Source of the DNA: Thermogemmatispora tikiterensis
Lineage (GTDB): Bacteria; Chloroflexota; Ktedonobacteria; Ktedonobacterales; Ktedonobacteraceae
NCBI RefSeq assembly: GCF_003268475.1
Contig: NZ_MCIF01000002.1
Span: 1,240,629 to 1,304,628, forward strand
Reading direction: 5' to 3'
DNA length: 64,000 nt
Made by a program: the position numbers and the translations under genes
Part shown: piece after piece, positions 26,584 through 34,580 of the stretch
Layout: each line of letters opens with the position of its first letter
How positions within the stretch are numbered: the first letter of the stretch is position 1
Notes under the pieces: model-generated
The model's input: only the letters and a program-made list of their open reading frames with translations
What the model was told of the DNA's origin: nothing
Databases searched by the model: none

Positions 26584-27960
26584 CTAGCGCGCTCCCCGAA
26601 CTTGCTTGATGGCGAGGGTACCAATGGCAAAGTAGAGCGTAGTCACGGCAAAGAGGACTGTGTAGCCGAGATGATTGGGCAGGCTCTGTAGCAGCTGGAG
26701 AATGACGCCACCGATGGCCGTCCCTATGACCTGGGGCAGAATACCCATCATTGACCAGAAGCCCATAAATTTACCGGCCTCGTTGGTTGGCGGCAGCACA
26801 TCGGTGGTCAGAGCCCAGTCAACGCTCGTGTAGGCCCCGAAGCCAACGCCAAAGATGAGAGCCGCAATTAAGGCCCCGTATTGAGTCTGAAAGAAGATAA
26901 AGACGAGACAGACGATGGCCATCATCGCCCCGGAGAGATAGACCAGCCCTTTGCGGCCCCAGTGGTCCGAAGCCCAGCCGCCGACGATCGAGGTCAGCAG
27001 AGCGGTGAGCAAGAGAGCCGGTTGAAAGACGAGGCCATTGAAGAATTCGCCGGAGAAGGGCGTATTGTAGATGATGGTCCGTACCCCCGGTCCCCCCAGG
27101 ACGTTGTCAAAGTAGTATTGCAGGAAATAGTAGACGGTCCAGATCCCCATCATGACAAGCAACCTGGCAAGGAGGACCCAGGCCATGTCGGGATAGTGGA
27201 GGGGATTGAAGAGGAAGCGGCGGATAAAGCGTCTGAAGCTGAAACGCTCCTGATCCGTCAGGGGAAGGGGCACCTCTTTGACAGTGAGGACCGTGTAGGC
27301 GACGAAGATGATCTGGACGGCGGCGATCAGGAGGAAGATCTGGACAATCTCTTGACGGTAGACCGGGAGAGGATCGTGCTTGTTGACAATGGCTCCGGCA
27401 ACGAGCGAGCCGACGGCAGTTCCGAGCAGCGAGAGCAGTCCATTGAAGCCGGCGGCGAGGCCGCGCTGGCTCTGAGGAACTTTGTCAGCGATAATAGCGC
27501 TCCAGGGGGAATTGGCAACGTTGTTGGCGATCTGGAGAAGGATGAAGAGGACGGCGAAGAGTGCGAGCAAGGCCGTAGAGCTGGCCCAGCCGGGGGCGAA
27601 GGCAAAAGCCACCAGGACGATGATATTGAAGACGGTGCCAATGATCATGAAGGGGCGCCGTCGTCCCAGGCGAAAGGTGGCATAGTCGGAGATGGCTCCG
27701 ACCAGCGGGTTGACAATCACAGCGACGATAGTCCCCCAGAGAACGACGGTGGTGAGGTTGATAGCCTCCTGGCTGACTGGCAGGAATTTGGCCACCATAC
27801 TGGGAATGACAATGGCCAGCAACGCCTGCCAGTGAAAGTTGTTGGCGAACCAGAAGACGTTGATGTTGATGTGTTCGAGGAGCGACACTCGACGGATAGG
27901 AAGCTCCGCAGTCGCTGCGGCGCTCATGGCCACTTCGCCTGAGTCTTTGCCGATTTCCAT
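26584..27960 (-). CDS. MFS transporter (GPH/SLC45-like)
   Basis: A 458-residue permease with twelve predicted membrane segments. The cytosolic 2-3 loop carries the MFS motif A variant GAISDYATFRLGRRRPFMI; the GRRRP signature is typical of sugar/cation symporters and SLC45-like sucrose carriers. A corresponding loop in the second half reads GGWASDHWGRKGLVYLSG. The start at 27960 has GGGAG 9 bases upstream; a second ATG 33 bases in is less well placed. It is divergent from another MFS gene across 469 bp. The substrate is unknown; a sugar is the best guess from the motif. Confidence 0.82.
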   Translation of the reverse strand: MEIGKDSGEVAMSAAATAELPIRRVSLLEHININVFWFANNFHWQALLAIVIPSMVAKFLPVSQEAINLTTVVLWGTIVAVIVNPLVGAISDYATFRLGRRRPFMIIGTVFNIIVLVAFAFAPGWASSTALLALFAVLFILLQIANNVANSPWSAIIADKVPQSQRGLAAGFNGLLSLLGTAVGSLVAGAIVNKHDPLPVYRQEIVQIFLLIAAVQIIFVAYTVLTVKEVPLPLTDQERFSFRRFIRRFLFNPLHYPDMAWVLLARLLVMMGIWTVYYFLQYYFDNVLGGPGVRTIIYNTPFSGEFFNGLVFQPALLLTALLTSIVGGWASDHWGRKGLVYLSGAMMAIVCLVFIFFQTQYGALIAALIFGVGFGAYTSVDWALTTDVLPPTNEAGKFMGFWSMMGILPQVIGTAIGGVILQLLQSLPNHLGYTVLFAVTTLYFAIGTLAIKQVRGAR

Positions 27961-28166
27961 GAGGTTTCTCCCCCTCTCTTCTCTAGGCTTCGGCTGGCAT
28001 ACTTGGCCGGCCTGGGGGTCGCGCGCGGCGTGGCTTGACCTGGCCTGGCTTGGATTCGACCTCCGGTCTGGCTGACGGCGCAGACGAAGACGAGAGAACA
28101 GCTCATCTGCGCGTCCAACGCTGGCCGCGCTACCTCGCCTCTCGCTCTGCCCGTGCTTATAGCAAG

Positions 28167-28196
28167 ACTGTACCCGTTCCTCTGCTCATCTGTCAA
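28167..28196 (-). promoter_or_regulatory. Candidate promoter of the GPH-like MFS gene
   Basis: On the minus strand TTGACA (28196-28191), an 18-base spacer and TACAGT (28172-28167), about 200 bases before the gene. The rest of the 469-bp region 27961-28429 shows nothing else definite. Confidence 0.4.
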
Positions 28197-28429
28197 GTCT
28201 TGGCTCACTATGCTCTCTTATGCCCGCATTTGATCGCGGCTGCCAGGTACTTGACGCGCCGCTCTCTGGCTGGCATCCTTTCTCTGTATGGAGCAAGAAG
28301 ATCCAGGCGAAGATCGCCAGCGGCGGCCTCTCTGCGATGAGGTCGCCTGGCTCGGCTGGGCTATGTTATCTGCTGGCCTGGTGACCGCCGCTCATGCATG
28401 CTCCAGTGCGGCTGACAAGGAAGGTTATC

Positions 28430-29692
28430 ATGCGCTCTCCTCTCTTCGAGCAACGACGCAGCGCGCCCTGGCGTATTTTTGCTGCTTGTCTGACGTTGCT
28501 GATTCTGACGGTGCAATACACGAATTACAGCCCGCTGATCCCTGAGCTGCGAGCCACGCTGCAGATCAGCGCTGGTGAAGTCGGCCTTTTTTCGACCCTA
28601 CTCTTTCTCGGCCTCACCCTGGCCTATCTGCCAGCAGGAGTGTTGATCGATCGGTATGGCGCTCGTCCAGTGCTACTGGCCTCGACGCTGCTGGCAACCT
28701 GCGGGGCCTTGCTGCTCCCTCTTGTTCCGCATTTCGGCTGGCTGCTGGCCATGCGACTCGTGACGGGATTGGGGATCGGCGGGGCTTTCGTGGCAGGCGC
28801 CAGCCTGGCGGCAGGTAGCGGTCGCCTGGCGGCCCTGGCCCAGGGCCTCTACGGCGGCTCAACCCAGGTGGGAGCCGGCCTGGGCCTGCTCTTGACTCCC
28901 TATCTCACCCGGCTGTTTGGCTGGCGTGGAGCTTTCTTTTGCTGGGGCCTCCCTGGCCTGCTCGGCGCGCTGATCTGGCTCCTGGTAGACGTTGCGGAGC
29001 AGCACCCGCTGCGCCAGGGAGGACTGAGGCGCGGACTCCGCTCGGGGGCCGTTTGGAGCCTGGGGCTGGCGCACATGGGGACGTTCGGTTTGGGGAATGC
29101 CATCGCTACCTGGATCGCACTCTACCTGGTGCAGCTGGATCACCTGCCTCTGGCCCTGGCAGCGACCTGTGGCTCGCTGGCTTTGCTGAGCGGGATGCTT
29201 TTCCGCCCGTTGGGAGGCTTGATCCTTGGGCGGCGCTGGCTGGGCAGCATCACCCTGGTACGCCTGATGGCCTTATTTTGCTGCGCAGGTATTATCTGCC
29301 TGGCTCTGCCCTGGCATAGCACCCCGCTAAGCTGGATCGGGATCACTTTGACGGCGATTGGCTCTAGCGCTCCCTATGCGGCCATCTTTAATGAGGCCGC
29401 CTCTCTGAGCAGCGTCGGCAAAGGCGTGGCTCAGAGCCTGGTGAGCGTGATCTCTTCGCCTACCTTGATTATGGGTCCACCTCTGATTGGCTTCTTGCTC
29501 GATCAAACGGCCAGCTACAGCGATGCTTTTGGGATCATGCTGCTCTTTAGTGCCTTGGCCATTGTGGCTGCGCTGGTCGCCGGACCGGCCATCGCTCGTG
29601 AGCACTGGGGAGGATACTATTCTGTGACTGATCCCTTACAATCTATGGCCACCACCTCGGGTGAGCCTTCCCCTTCCACTCGCAGCGAATGA
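28430..29692 (+). CDS. MFS transporter (CynX/NimT-like)
   Basis: A 420-residue permease with twelve membrane segments. Motif A is present as GVLIDRYGARPVLLAS after the second helix, and RLVTGLGIGGAFVAGASLAAG marks helix 4. The second half contains GGLILGRRWLGSITLV. The overall pattern resembles the cyanate/nitrate/drug group of MFS carriers, but substrate is not deducible. AAGGAAGG at 28417-28424 sets the ATG at 28430; an ATG 36 bases upstream has no such site. The C-terminal 25 residues are Ser/Thr-rich. A tRNA-Glu gene follows 155 bases downstream. Confidence 0.82.
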   Translation: MRSPLFEQRRSAPWRIFAACLTLLILTVQYTNYSPLIPELRATLQISAGEVGLFSTLLFLGLTLAYLPAGVLIDRYGARPVLLASTLLATCGALLLPLVPHFGWLLAMRLVTGLGIGGAFVAGASLAAGSGRLAALAQGLYGGSTQVGAGLGLLLTPYLTRLFGWRGAFFCWGLPGLLGALIWLLVDVAEQHPLRQGGLRRGLRSGAVWSLGLAHMGTFGLGNAIATWIALYLVQLDHLPLALAATCGSLALLSGMLFRPLGGLILGRRWLGSITLVRLMALFCCAGIICLALPWHSTPLSWIGITLTAIGSSAPYAAIFNEAASLSSVGKGVAQSLVSVISSPTLIMGPPLIGFLLDQTASYSDAFGIMLLFSALAIVAALVAGPAIAREHWGGYYSVTDPLQSMATTSGEPSPSTRSE

Positions 29693-29767
29693 CTGGCAGC
29701 AGATCTGCGGCTCCTGGGTCTCAACTTCAGCCAGCACTCGCGATGATAGTCTTTCTGAGAAAAGTAC

Positions 29768-29796
29768 TTGACAAATGGCAAAGGGTAGGGTATGAT
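29768..29796 (+). promoter_or_regulatory. Promoter of tRNA-Glu copy 1
   Basis: TTGACA at 29768-29773, exactly 17 bases, then TATGAT at 29791-29796. Near-consensus, as expected for a stable RNA gene. The tRNA begins 50 bases downstream. Confidence 0.85.
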
Positions 29797-29846
29797 AGTT
29801 GCCGTCAGCGGTTCAGCTCCTGCTGACCTGAGTGCATCGCTTACCT

Positions 29847-29920
29847 GGCGCATTCGTCTAGCGGTCTAGGACACCGCCCTCTCAAGGCGGAGATCACGGG
29901 TTCAAATCCCGTATGCGCTA
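29847..29920 (+). tRNA. tRNA-Glu (anticodon CTC), copy 1
   Basis: A 74-nt cloverleaf. The acceptor arms GGCGCAT and ATGCGCT pair (one G-U). The anticodon arm is CCGCC-CTCTCAA-GGCGG, giving anticodon CTC, and the T arm is ACGGG-TTCAAAT-CCCGT. The discriminator is A and CCA is not encoded. It reads GAG codons. Confidence 0.95.
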
Positions 29921-29929
29921 CCCTTTCTT

Positions 29930-29971
29930 GCCCGAGGCCCGCTGGCTGGCTACGCCTCGGGCCTTTTGTTT
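29930..29971 (+). terminator. Terminator of tRNA-Glu copy 1
   Basis: A 9-bp stem, GCCCGAGGC with GCCTCGGGC, followed by CTTTTGTTT. Confidence 0.9.
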
Positions 29972-29976
29972 GTGCG

Positions 29977-30016
29977 TCCCCTCCTCCTCCTCCCTCCCTC
30001 CCTCCCTCCCTTTCTC
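29977..30016. repeat. Polypyrimidine CCT/CCCT microsatellite
   Basis: An uninterrupted run of C and T made of CTC and TCCC repeats lies directly after the first tRNA terminator. The rest of 29972-30155 shows nothing else recognisable. Confidence 0.8.
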
Positions 30017-30155
30017 CGCGCCCTGATTTAGCCTGGCAGCTAGCTCAGGCTCCCTCAGCTATACACGCGCGCCGGGACGCTCCGATAGAGAGAGGACTTG
30101 AGCCGCGGTCTCAGTACTCAGCAAGCCAACCGCTGGGCCTTGGCTCCGGGAACCC

Positions 30156-30184
30156 TTGACAGGCGGCCAAGAATAGGGTATGAT
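30156..30184 (+). promoter_or_regulatory. Promoter of tRNA-Glu copy 2
   Basis: TTGACA at 30156-30161, 17 bases, TATGAT at 30179-30184. Same elements and spacing as copy 1; the sequence from -10 to the tRNA is also similar. Confidence 0.85.
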
Positions 30185-30233
30185 AACCGCGCCAGCAGTT
30201 GAGTCCCTGCTGACTTGAGTGAATCGCTTACCT

Positions 30234-30307
30234 GGCGCATTCGTCTAGCGGTCTAGGACACCGCCCTCTCAAGGCGGAGATCACGGGTTCAAATCCCGTA
30301 TGCGCTA
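30234..30307 (+). tRNA. tRNA-Glu (anticodon CTC), copy 2
   Basis: Identical over all 74 nt to the copy at 29847-29920, 387 bp downstream of it. It has the same anticodon loop CTCTCAA and the same acceptor and T arms. Confidence 0.95.
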
Positions 30308-30316
30308 CCTTTTCTC

Positions 30317-30359
30317 GCCCGAGGCCCGCTGGCTAGGCTACGCCTCGGGCCTTTTGTTT
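30317..30359 (+). terminator. Terminator of tRNA-Glu copy 2
   Basis: The same stem as after copy 1 (GCCCGAGGC with GCCTCGGGC), followed by CTTTTGTTT. The 250 bases after it hold a 10-bp palindrome CACGATCGTG and a lone TATAGT, but no gene. Confidence 0.9.
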
Positions 30360-30608
30360 GTGTCGGCACGCCACGGTTGTCCCCCTGGCACGATCGTGTG
30401 TAGGGAGAGGTCCTTTTCCCTTCTCGCCACTGCCGGCTTTTGCTATAGTTATTAGCAGGGGCACCGCACCTGTTCAGGTAGCGAGCACTGCACCACCTGG
30501 CCGGCTACGCAGACTCCCGCATTAGCCGGTCCGCGCCAGGCTGACGGCAGCAGGATCTCGCTCGCCTGCTCCTTTTCTATCTCTCTATGACGAAAGGGAT
30601 GTCTTCCT

Positions 30609-31004
30609 ATGTATAAAAAGGTTGTTACGGGTCTGGTACTTCTGGGACTCCTCACACTGGTTCTGGCAGCCTGCGGTATCCGCGATACAGCCGCAGGTGC
30701 GACAAACACTGGTCCGACGGTGAAGATGAGTTCAACTGCGTTTGAGGTGACGCAGATTACCATCAAGAAGGGCCAGGCGCTTACCCTGGTAGATGATGTG
30801 GCCGTCCCCCACGTGATCAAAAACGGCACCTGGAAAGGCTCCAGCCCCGATGTGACAAAGGAGGCTGGCGCCCCAACGGTGGATCTGAACTTCAATGGAG
30901 TTCAGGGTGAAAGCGCTACAACCCCACCTTTCACCACCGCTGGCACCTATCATCTGCTTTGCACTATCCATCCCAACATGCAGTTAACCGTTATCGTCCA
31001 GTAG
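30609..31004 (+). CDS. Cupredoxin-like lipoprotein
   Basis: A 131-residue secreted protein. The signal peptide ends in a lipobox (LVLAAC, Cys22), so the mature protein is lipid-anchored outside the membrane. The rest is a plastocyanin/azurin-type beta-sandwich. The type 1 copper ligands are visible as the His of AVPHVI (about residue 69) and the C-terminal loop CTIHPNMQ, with Cys, His and Met. Such proteins shuttle electrons between membrane complexes and soluble partners, but no redox partner gene is adjacent. The start is well placed after a purine-rich stretch; homology covers the whole frame. Confidence 0.88.
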   Translation: MYKKVVTGLVLLGLLTLVLAACGIRDTAAGATNTGPTVKMSSTAFEVTQITIKKGQALTLVDDVAVPHVIKNGTWKGSSPDVTKEAGAPTVDLNFNGVQGESATTPPFTTAGTYHLLCTIHPNMQLTVIVQ

Positions 31005-31372
31005 CAGGAGAAGCAAGGCCGCTCCCAGGCCAGCCAGAAGCAGCGAAGCAAGAGGGCCGGGTCGCCGGAGATCGCTCTTACCTGTCGCCTGTCACAGAGG
31101 ACAGGAAGCTCTCTGGTCCGCCGGCCCTCGCATAGAGGTCAGTCTTGCTCCTGCCGCCACTGTCCTCTCCTCTCCGCCGCCACCCAGATCAGCCGCCGCC
31201 GTGGGTCCTACGCGCTTGCTAGTACTTTTTGTCACAAGCAGACGCCGATTCGCCGATGGCCAGGGACGGTATGCTATACTCAAGTCAGTCTCAAGCAGCG
31301 GCCCCTCATCCGGCAGCCTGAAACGCTGGCTGAATAGAAAGCAGTTGCTGCTATTTTTGTAGATGATGACTG
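31005..31372. other. Intergenic region with long-range pairing and a promoter-like -10
   Basis: GAGGGCCGG (31052-31060) can pair with CCGGCCCTC (31121-31129), enclosing CCTGTC/GACAGG (31081-31086 with 31100-31105). This may be the cupredoxin terminator. An extended -10, TGCTATACT (TATACT at 31275-31280), lies 93 bases before the next gene. No gene is seen. Confidence 0.4.
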
Positions 31373-32056
31373 ATGAAGAAGACATTTCCTTCTTCCATTT
31401 ATAAACGGGCGTTAAAGTTTAGCTCTCTGGGTCTGTTTTTAGCTTTTTGTGTAGTGATTGCCGCCTGTGGCAATAATAGCTCGCAAGCGAACCTGGAGAG
31501 CCCGAGCGTAACGGCTACCATTGTTTTCGGCACGAACGATTCTCCCACTCCGTCCCTGCCAGACTACCTCTGTGGTGCGTGGGCGACCGACACTTCACCA
31601 CAGATCAGTAGCGGGAAGATGATCATGGTCTACGCAAAGTTTGTGCACACTGTCGATGGGAACCCGGTAGGAGTGGGAGATGCAACTGCGACAGCCACAG
31701 TGCGCTGGTGGGATGGCAGTGTGACGACGCAGACGGTGCAGACGACAAGCGACGGTCTGGCGGTGTTTTCCATCCCCCCTCGGGCGGATGCTGTCGGCAA
31801 GCTGACGCTGGTGAACGTGACCTTCAGCAAAGAGGGAACACCAGGCTGTACGGTGCCCCAGGCCGCCTATTTTACAATCAGCAGCGGTGGGACAGCGACA
31901 GCCACCAAGACGGCCAGCCCTCAAGCGACCGGTAGCCCGACACAGGAAACGCCAACGCCCACGGCTACTTCCACTGCCGTGCCGTTCCCGACCGTGACGA
32001 TCACGGTGACGTTCCCTCCAGGGCCACCCCGAGGAACGGCCACTCCTCACCCGTGA
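31373..32056 (+). CDS. Lipoprotein with Pro/Thr-rich tail, unknown
   Basis: A 227-residue protein with a lipoprotein signal (LGLFLAFCVVIAAC, lipid-modified Cys about residue 32). A domain of about 130 residues follows (PDYLCGAWATDTSPQISSGK; VRWWDGSVTTQTVQTTSDG; PPRADAVGKLTLVNVTFSK). It looks like an immunoglobulin-like or carboxypeptidase-regulatory-like beta-sandwich. Two Cys, in YLCGAW and TPGCTV, could form a disulfide. The last 55 residues are a Pro/Thr/Ser-rich stalk-like tail (GSPTQETPTPTATSTAVPFP). The family is not recognised; surface display is likely. A very strong terminator follows. Confidence 0.75.
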   Translation: MKKTFPSSIYKRALKFSSLGLFLAFCVVIAACGNNSSQANLESPSVTATIVFGTNDSPTPSLPDYLCGAWATDTSPQISSGKMIMVYAKFVHTVDGNPVGVGDATATATVRWWDGSVTTQTVQTTSDGLAVFSIPPRADAVGKLTLVNVTFSKEGTPGCTVPQAAYFTISSGGTATATKTASPQATGSPTQETPTPTATSTAVPFPTVTITVTFPPGPPRGTATPHP

Positions 32057-32121
32057 GGCTACCTTTTGTGTTGGCTATGCCGCCTCCGGCGCTCGTCCGC
32101 CAGAGAGCGAGCTGAGTCGCA

Positions 32122-32192
32122 ACCCGGCTCAACGCTAGAAGGCACCCAGGCCCAAGGTGCCGGTAGCATTTGGAGCCGGGTCCCTTTTTTTT
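32122..32192 (+). terminator. Strong intrinsic terminator after the lipoprotein gene
   Basis: A long three-part hairpin: ACCCGGCTC with GAGCCGGGT outside, GCTA with TAGC, and GGCACC with GGTGCC inside. CCC and eight T residues follow. Confidence 0.88.
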
Positions 32193-32333
32193 GATCCGCC
32201 TTCCTACCAGGAGCGTCCCCTGCCACTGTCTCAGGAGATGCGGCGCTGTATCCCTTGAAACCTCTCTCAATTCGAGGCATAATTGCTGTAGAGAGAACTG
32301 TACCGGCGTGATGTGCTTCTATTTTGCTGCTCC

Positions 32334-32374
32334 TTCAAGCAGGTTAAGAAGCGTGCTATACTATCATGTGATAG
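32334..32374 (+). promoter_or_regulatory. Promoter with overlapping palindrome before the coiled-coil membrane protein
   Basis: An extended -10 (TGC-TATACT, 32357-32362) has TTCAAG 17 bases upstream. A perfect palindrome CTATCATGTGATAG (32361-32374) overlaps the end of the -10 and could be an operator. Confidence 0.5.
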
Positions 32375-32449
32375 ATAGTGTCTGCTGACATCTCTCCATA
32401 GGTCAAGATACAGATCATTGCAGGCATATTTAGATATAGGAAAAGCACC

Positions 32450-33424
32450 ATGACACGCTCTTCAGAGGAGAGACCACCTGAGCAGCGTACTCCAGCCCTC
32501 GACGAGAGTCAGCACTCAGCCAACCAGCATGAGGCCGCCTCCGCCAGCATGCTCAAGTCGTGGTCCGCCAGCCAGAACCGCGAGATCAATCTGGCCCAAA
32601 CACGTAATCTTCAACGCCAGCTTGTCTTACTACGCGAGGAGAACAAGCGCCTGCGCACTGAGCTGGCCGAGCAGCGCGCCGAGCTGGAGCGCCTGGTCGC
32701 CGCTTATAACGCCCAGCAGGCTAGCTTCGACGAGGAGCTGGCAGCCCTGAAAGAGGGACATCAGCAACAGATTGAGCAGTATCAGGCGCACCTCCGCGAT
32801 ATGCTGGCGGAGAATCGCCACCTCCAGGCAGAGAAGCAGATCCTGCAAGGGCAGTATAAGGATCTTCAGAGGAATTTTCAGCAAGCAGTCGAGGAAGAGG
32901 CGCACAAGATGATAGCAGAGGCGGCCAATACGATCATTATGCGCCCCGATCATGTCCCTTCTCTGTTCCAGGATGTTAAAAAGACAATTGAGCTGAAAGT
33001 ACGCCAGGAGGAAGATGAACAGGCCGCTGCCGCTCTCTATCTGATACGCGACGCACAGCGCCGTGCCCGTCAGCTTGAAGAGGAGCTGGCCCACGAACGC
33101 CAGCAGATCGCCAGCGAGCGTCAGCAGCTCCTGCAGATGCAGCAGAGTATCCGCGAACAGGCTGAGCTACGCTACAAGACGCTGGTCTCCCACCTTGGTG
33201 GACGCTGGTCGCTGGCCGTGACCCTCTCGGTCTTGCTCCTCATCGTACCTCTGCCGGTGCTTCAATCACTGTTCTATTTCGTATTACACTTTCCAGCGAT
33301 GGTTTCTCTCTATGTTCCAATTTTGATCTGCTTGGTATTGATCACCATCTTCGCCCGCCTCCGTGTCGCAATGGCAACGTACTACTCCAGCGCCCCCAGA
33401 AAGTCTTCTACCACTAAAACGTGA
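32450..33424 (+). CDS. Coiled-coil protein with C-terminal membrane anchor, unknown
   Basis: A 324-residue protein. About 45 polar residues precede a long charged coiled coil, residues 46-160 (LREENKRLRTELAEQRAELE; LLAENRHLQAEKQILQ-like heptads). A short break (IIMRPDHVPSLFQDVKKTIE) and a second coiled coil (175-250) follow. Two adjacent membrane segments lie near 262-285 and 289-312, so the coiled coils face the cytosol and the C-terminus is basic. I do not recognise the family. Membrane-anchored coiled coils can serve in signalling, cell-shape or secretion assemblies, which cannot be told apart here. It has its own promoter and is followed 208 bp downstream by another unknown gene. Confidence 0.78.
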   Translation: MTRSSEERPPEQRTPALDESQHSANQHEAASASMLKSWSASQNREINLAQTRNLQRQLVLLREENKRLRTELAEQRAELERLVAAYNAQQASFDEELAALKEGHQQQIEQYQAHLRDMLAENRHLQAEKQILQGQYKDLQRNFQQAVEEEAHKMIAEAANTIIMRPDHVPSLFQDVKKTIELKVRQEEDEQAAAALYLIRDAQRRARQLEEELAHERQQIASERQQLLQMQQSIREQAELRYKTLVSHLGGRWSLAVTLSVLLLIVPLPVLQSLFYFVLHFPAMVSLYVPILICLVLITIFARLRVAMATYYSSAPRKSSTTKT

Positions 33425-33488
33425 TTTACTCCATAAATAGGATATCCAGTTGACACAGACCCTCTTTTATCACTTTTCTTCGCACTAT

Positions 33489-33509
33489 TTTTCTTGTATA
33501 ACAAGAAAA
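33489..33509. promoter_or_regulatory. Perfect palindrome, candidate operator
   Basis: TTTTCTTGT and ACAAGAAAA are exact 9-bp arms around a 3-base centre. The centre is too short for a good terminator loop, which favours a protein-binding site. Confidence 0.55.
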
Positions 33510-33523
33510 GCCCGAATTGCTCT

Positions 33524-33539
33524 AGACAAATTTTTGTCT
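33524..33539. promoter_or_regulatory. Second palindrome, candidate operator
   Basis: AGACAAATTTTTGTCT has exact 7-bp arms around TT. It is 15 bases after the first palindrome and about 95 bases before the next gene; TATATA at 33551-33556 could be part of a promoter. Confidence 0.5.
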
Positions 33540-33632
33540 TTCATGTACCCTATATAAGGGGAGCTGTGTAGCTCCCCAGTCTACAGTCACTGCCCCCGTT
33601 CGTGGCAAGGAAGGAACGGAAAGGGGAAGGTT

Positions 33633-34082
33633 ATGTCGAATCAGTTGCAACTGCAACAGGCCACCGAACAGGATGAGATCATCAACGAGGTCTGCAACCT
33701 GGCCAGCAAGCTAGCCAGTGTCTTCCATGAGCCTCCCTGCTACTGGACTGCCGCAATGCTCCGCAAGTGCTACCAGCAATCATACGCCGCTTTCTCCGAG
33801 TCGCAGCGCTCGCCCTGGGAGCAGCGTCGCCGCTGGTGGGTCCTTCACTATGCTGACATGGCACTCTATGCGTTCTGTTGTCGCGCCGAAGGAAGCATCG
33901 AGGAGCTGGAGGACTTTCAGGATGTTACCCAGACCCTCAATCGCACGCATGGTTACCGCATCACCCTCCGTCAGGCCGCGAATGCCGCTATCGCTCGCCA
34001 TTCGCTCTACCTACGCGGTTCCCTCCCCTCGCGCGAGGAGAGTCGACGCGCGGTGTTGGAGGCTCTCCAAATCGAAGCCTGA
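33633..34082 (+). CDS. Small helical protein, unknown
   Basis: A 149-residue, mostly helical protein without signal peptide or membrane segments. Recognisable blocks are EVCNLASKLASVFHEPPCYW, WEQRRRWWVLHYADMALYAF (Trp- and Tyr-rich) and GYRITLRQAANAAIARHSLY. The last of these has the spacing of a helix-turn-helix but no clear family match. AAGGGGAAGG lies directly upstream of the ATG. It is preceded by two palindromes and followed by 500 bp without a gene. No function is inferred. Confidence 0.7.
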   Translation: MSNQLQLQQATEQDEIINEVCNLASKLASVFHEPPCYWTAAMLRKCYQQSYAAFSESQRSPWEQRRRWWVLHYADMALYAFCCRAEGSIEELEDFQDVTQTLNRTHGYRITLRQAANAAIARHSLYLRGSLPSREESRRAVLEALQIEA

Positions 34083-34580
34083 CGCCAGTCCTTAAACTGG
34101 CCATTCCTATCCTCCACCGATCTGAGCAGGCCGTCAGCCCGCTTGTCACCCGACTTTCTCCTGCGACCCGTTGCGTCTCCCCGTTGCCCGGCGGAAACAG
34201 GCGGGGGCTGACGGCTGGTGAAGGTAGCCGTAGCCACTATACCAACACGCTGAAGCTTCATAGCCTTTCCGCGAGTGTATTACTTGGGGCCAGGGCAGCG
34301 AGGACTGCGAGCGCTACTTAAACAGTCTGCTCGCCCTCTTTCCTCCACCGCCTGGTCCCCACTTTGATCGCTTGCTGTCGACCAGCGGTCGACAGCCTGC
34401 CTGTCTCCGCAGTCAGACCGTGTAACCCCTGGCTGGATAGCGGCTGGTCATCCTTTTTTGCTACAATGAGGGTAGGAAACAGAGAAGACCGCTGGCCGGC
34501 CCTTTGCCTTATCCGCAACGAGCCACTGATCTGACCAAAAAAAGACCGGTCCAGACGCCAAGGAAGCAGGAGAGACCTCG
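34083..34580. other. Intergenic region before zwf with two inverted repeats
   Basis: CCGTCAGCCC (34131-34140) pairs exactly with GGGCTGACGG (34205-34214) across 64 bases, which could close a structured RNA or a terminator of the upstream gene. A perfect 23-nt palindrome lies at 34374-34396: GCTGTCGACC, AGC, GGTCGACAGC. No gene is seen. Confidence 0.45.

Noticed and set aside
26881..27942. A 353-codon plus-strand frame opposite the GPH-like MFS gene
   Set aside because: Its product is an Asp/Glu/Gly/His-rich chain without motifs, which is the usual antisense reading of a membrane-protein gene. The MFS gene on the other strand is well supported.
29977..30016. CRISPR-like repeat or regulatory array
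   Set aside because: It is a simple CCT/CCCT microsatellite without spacers. No CRISPR array was seen anywhere in the window.
29847..30359. Integrated element bounded by the two tRNA copies
   Set aside because: The DNA between the copies is only a few hundred bases with no integrase, and both tRNAs are full length with complete promoters and terminators.
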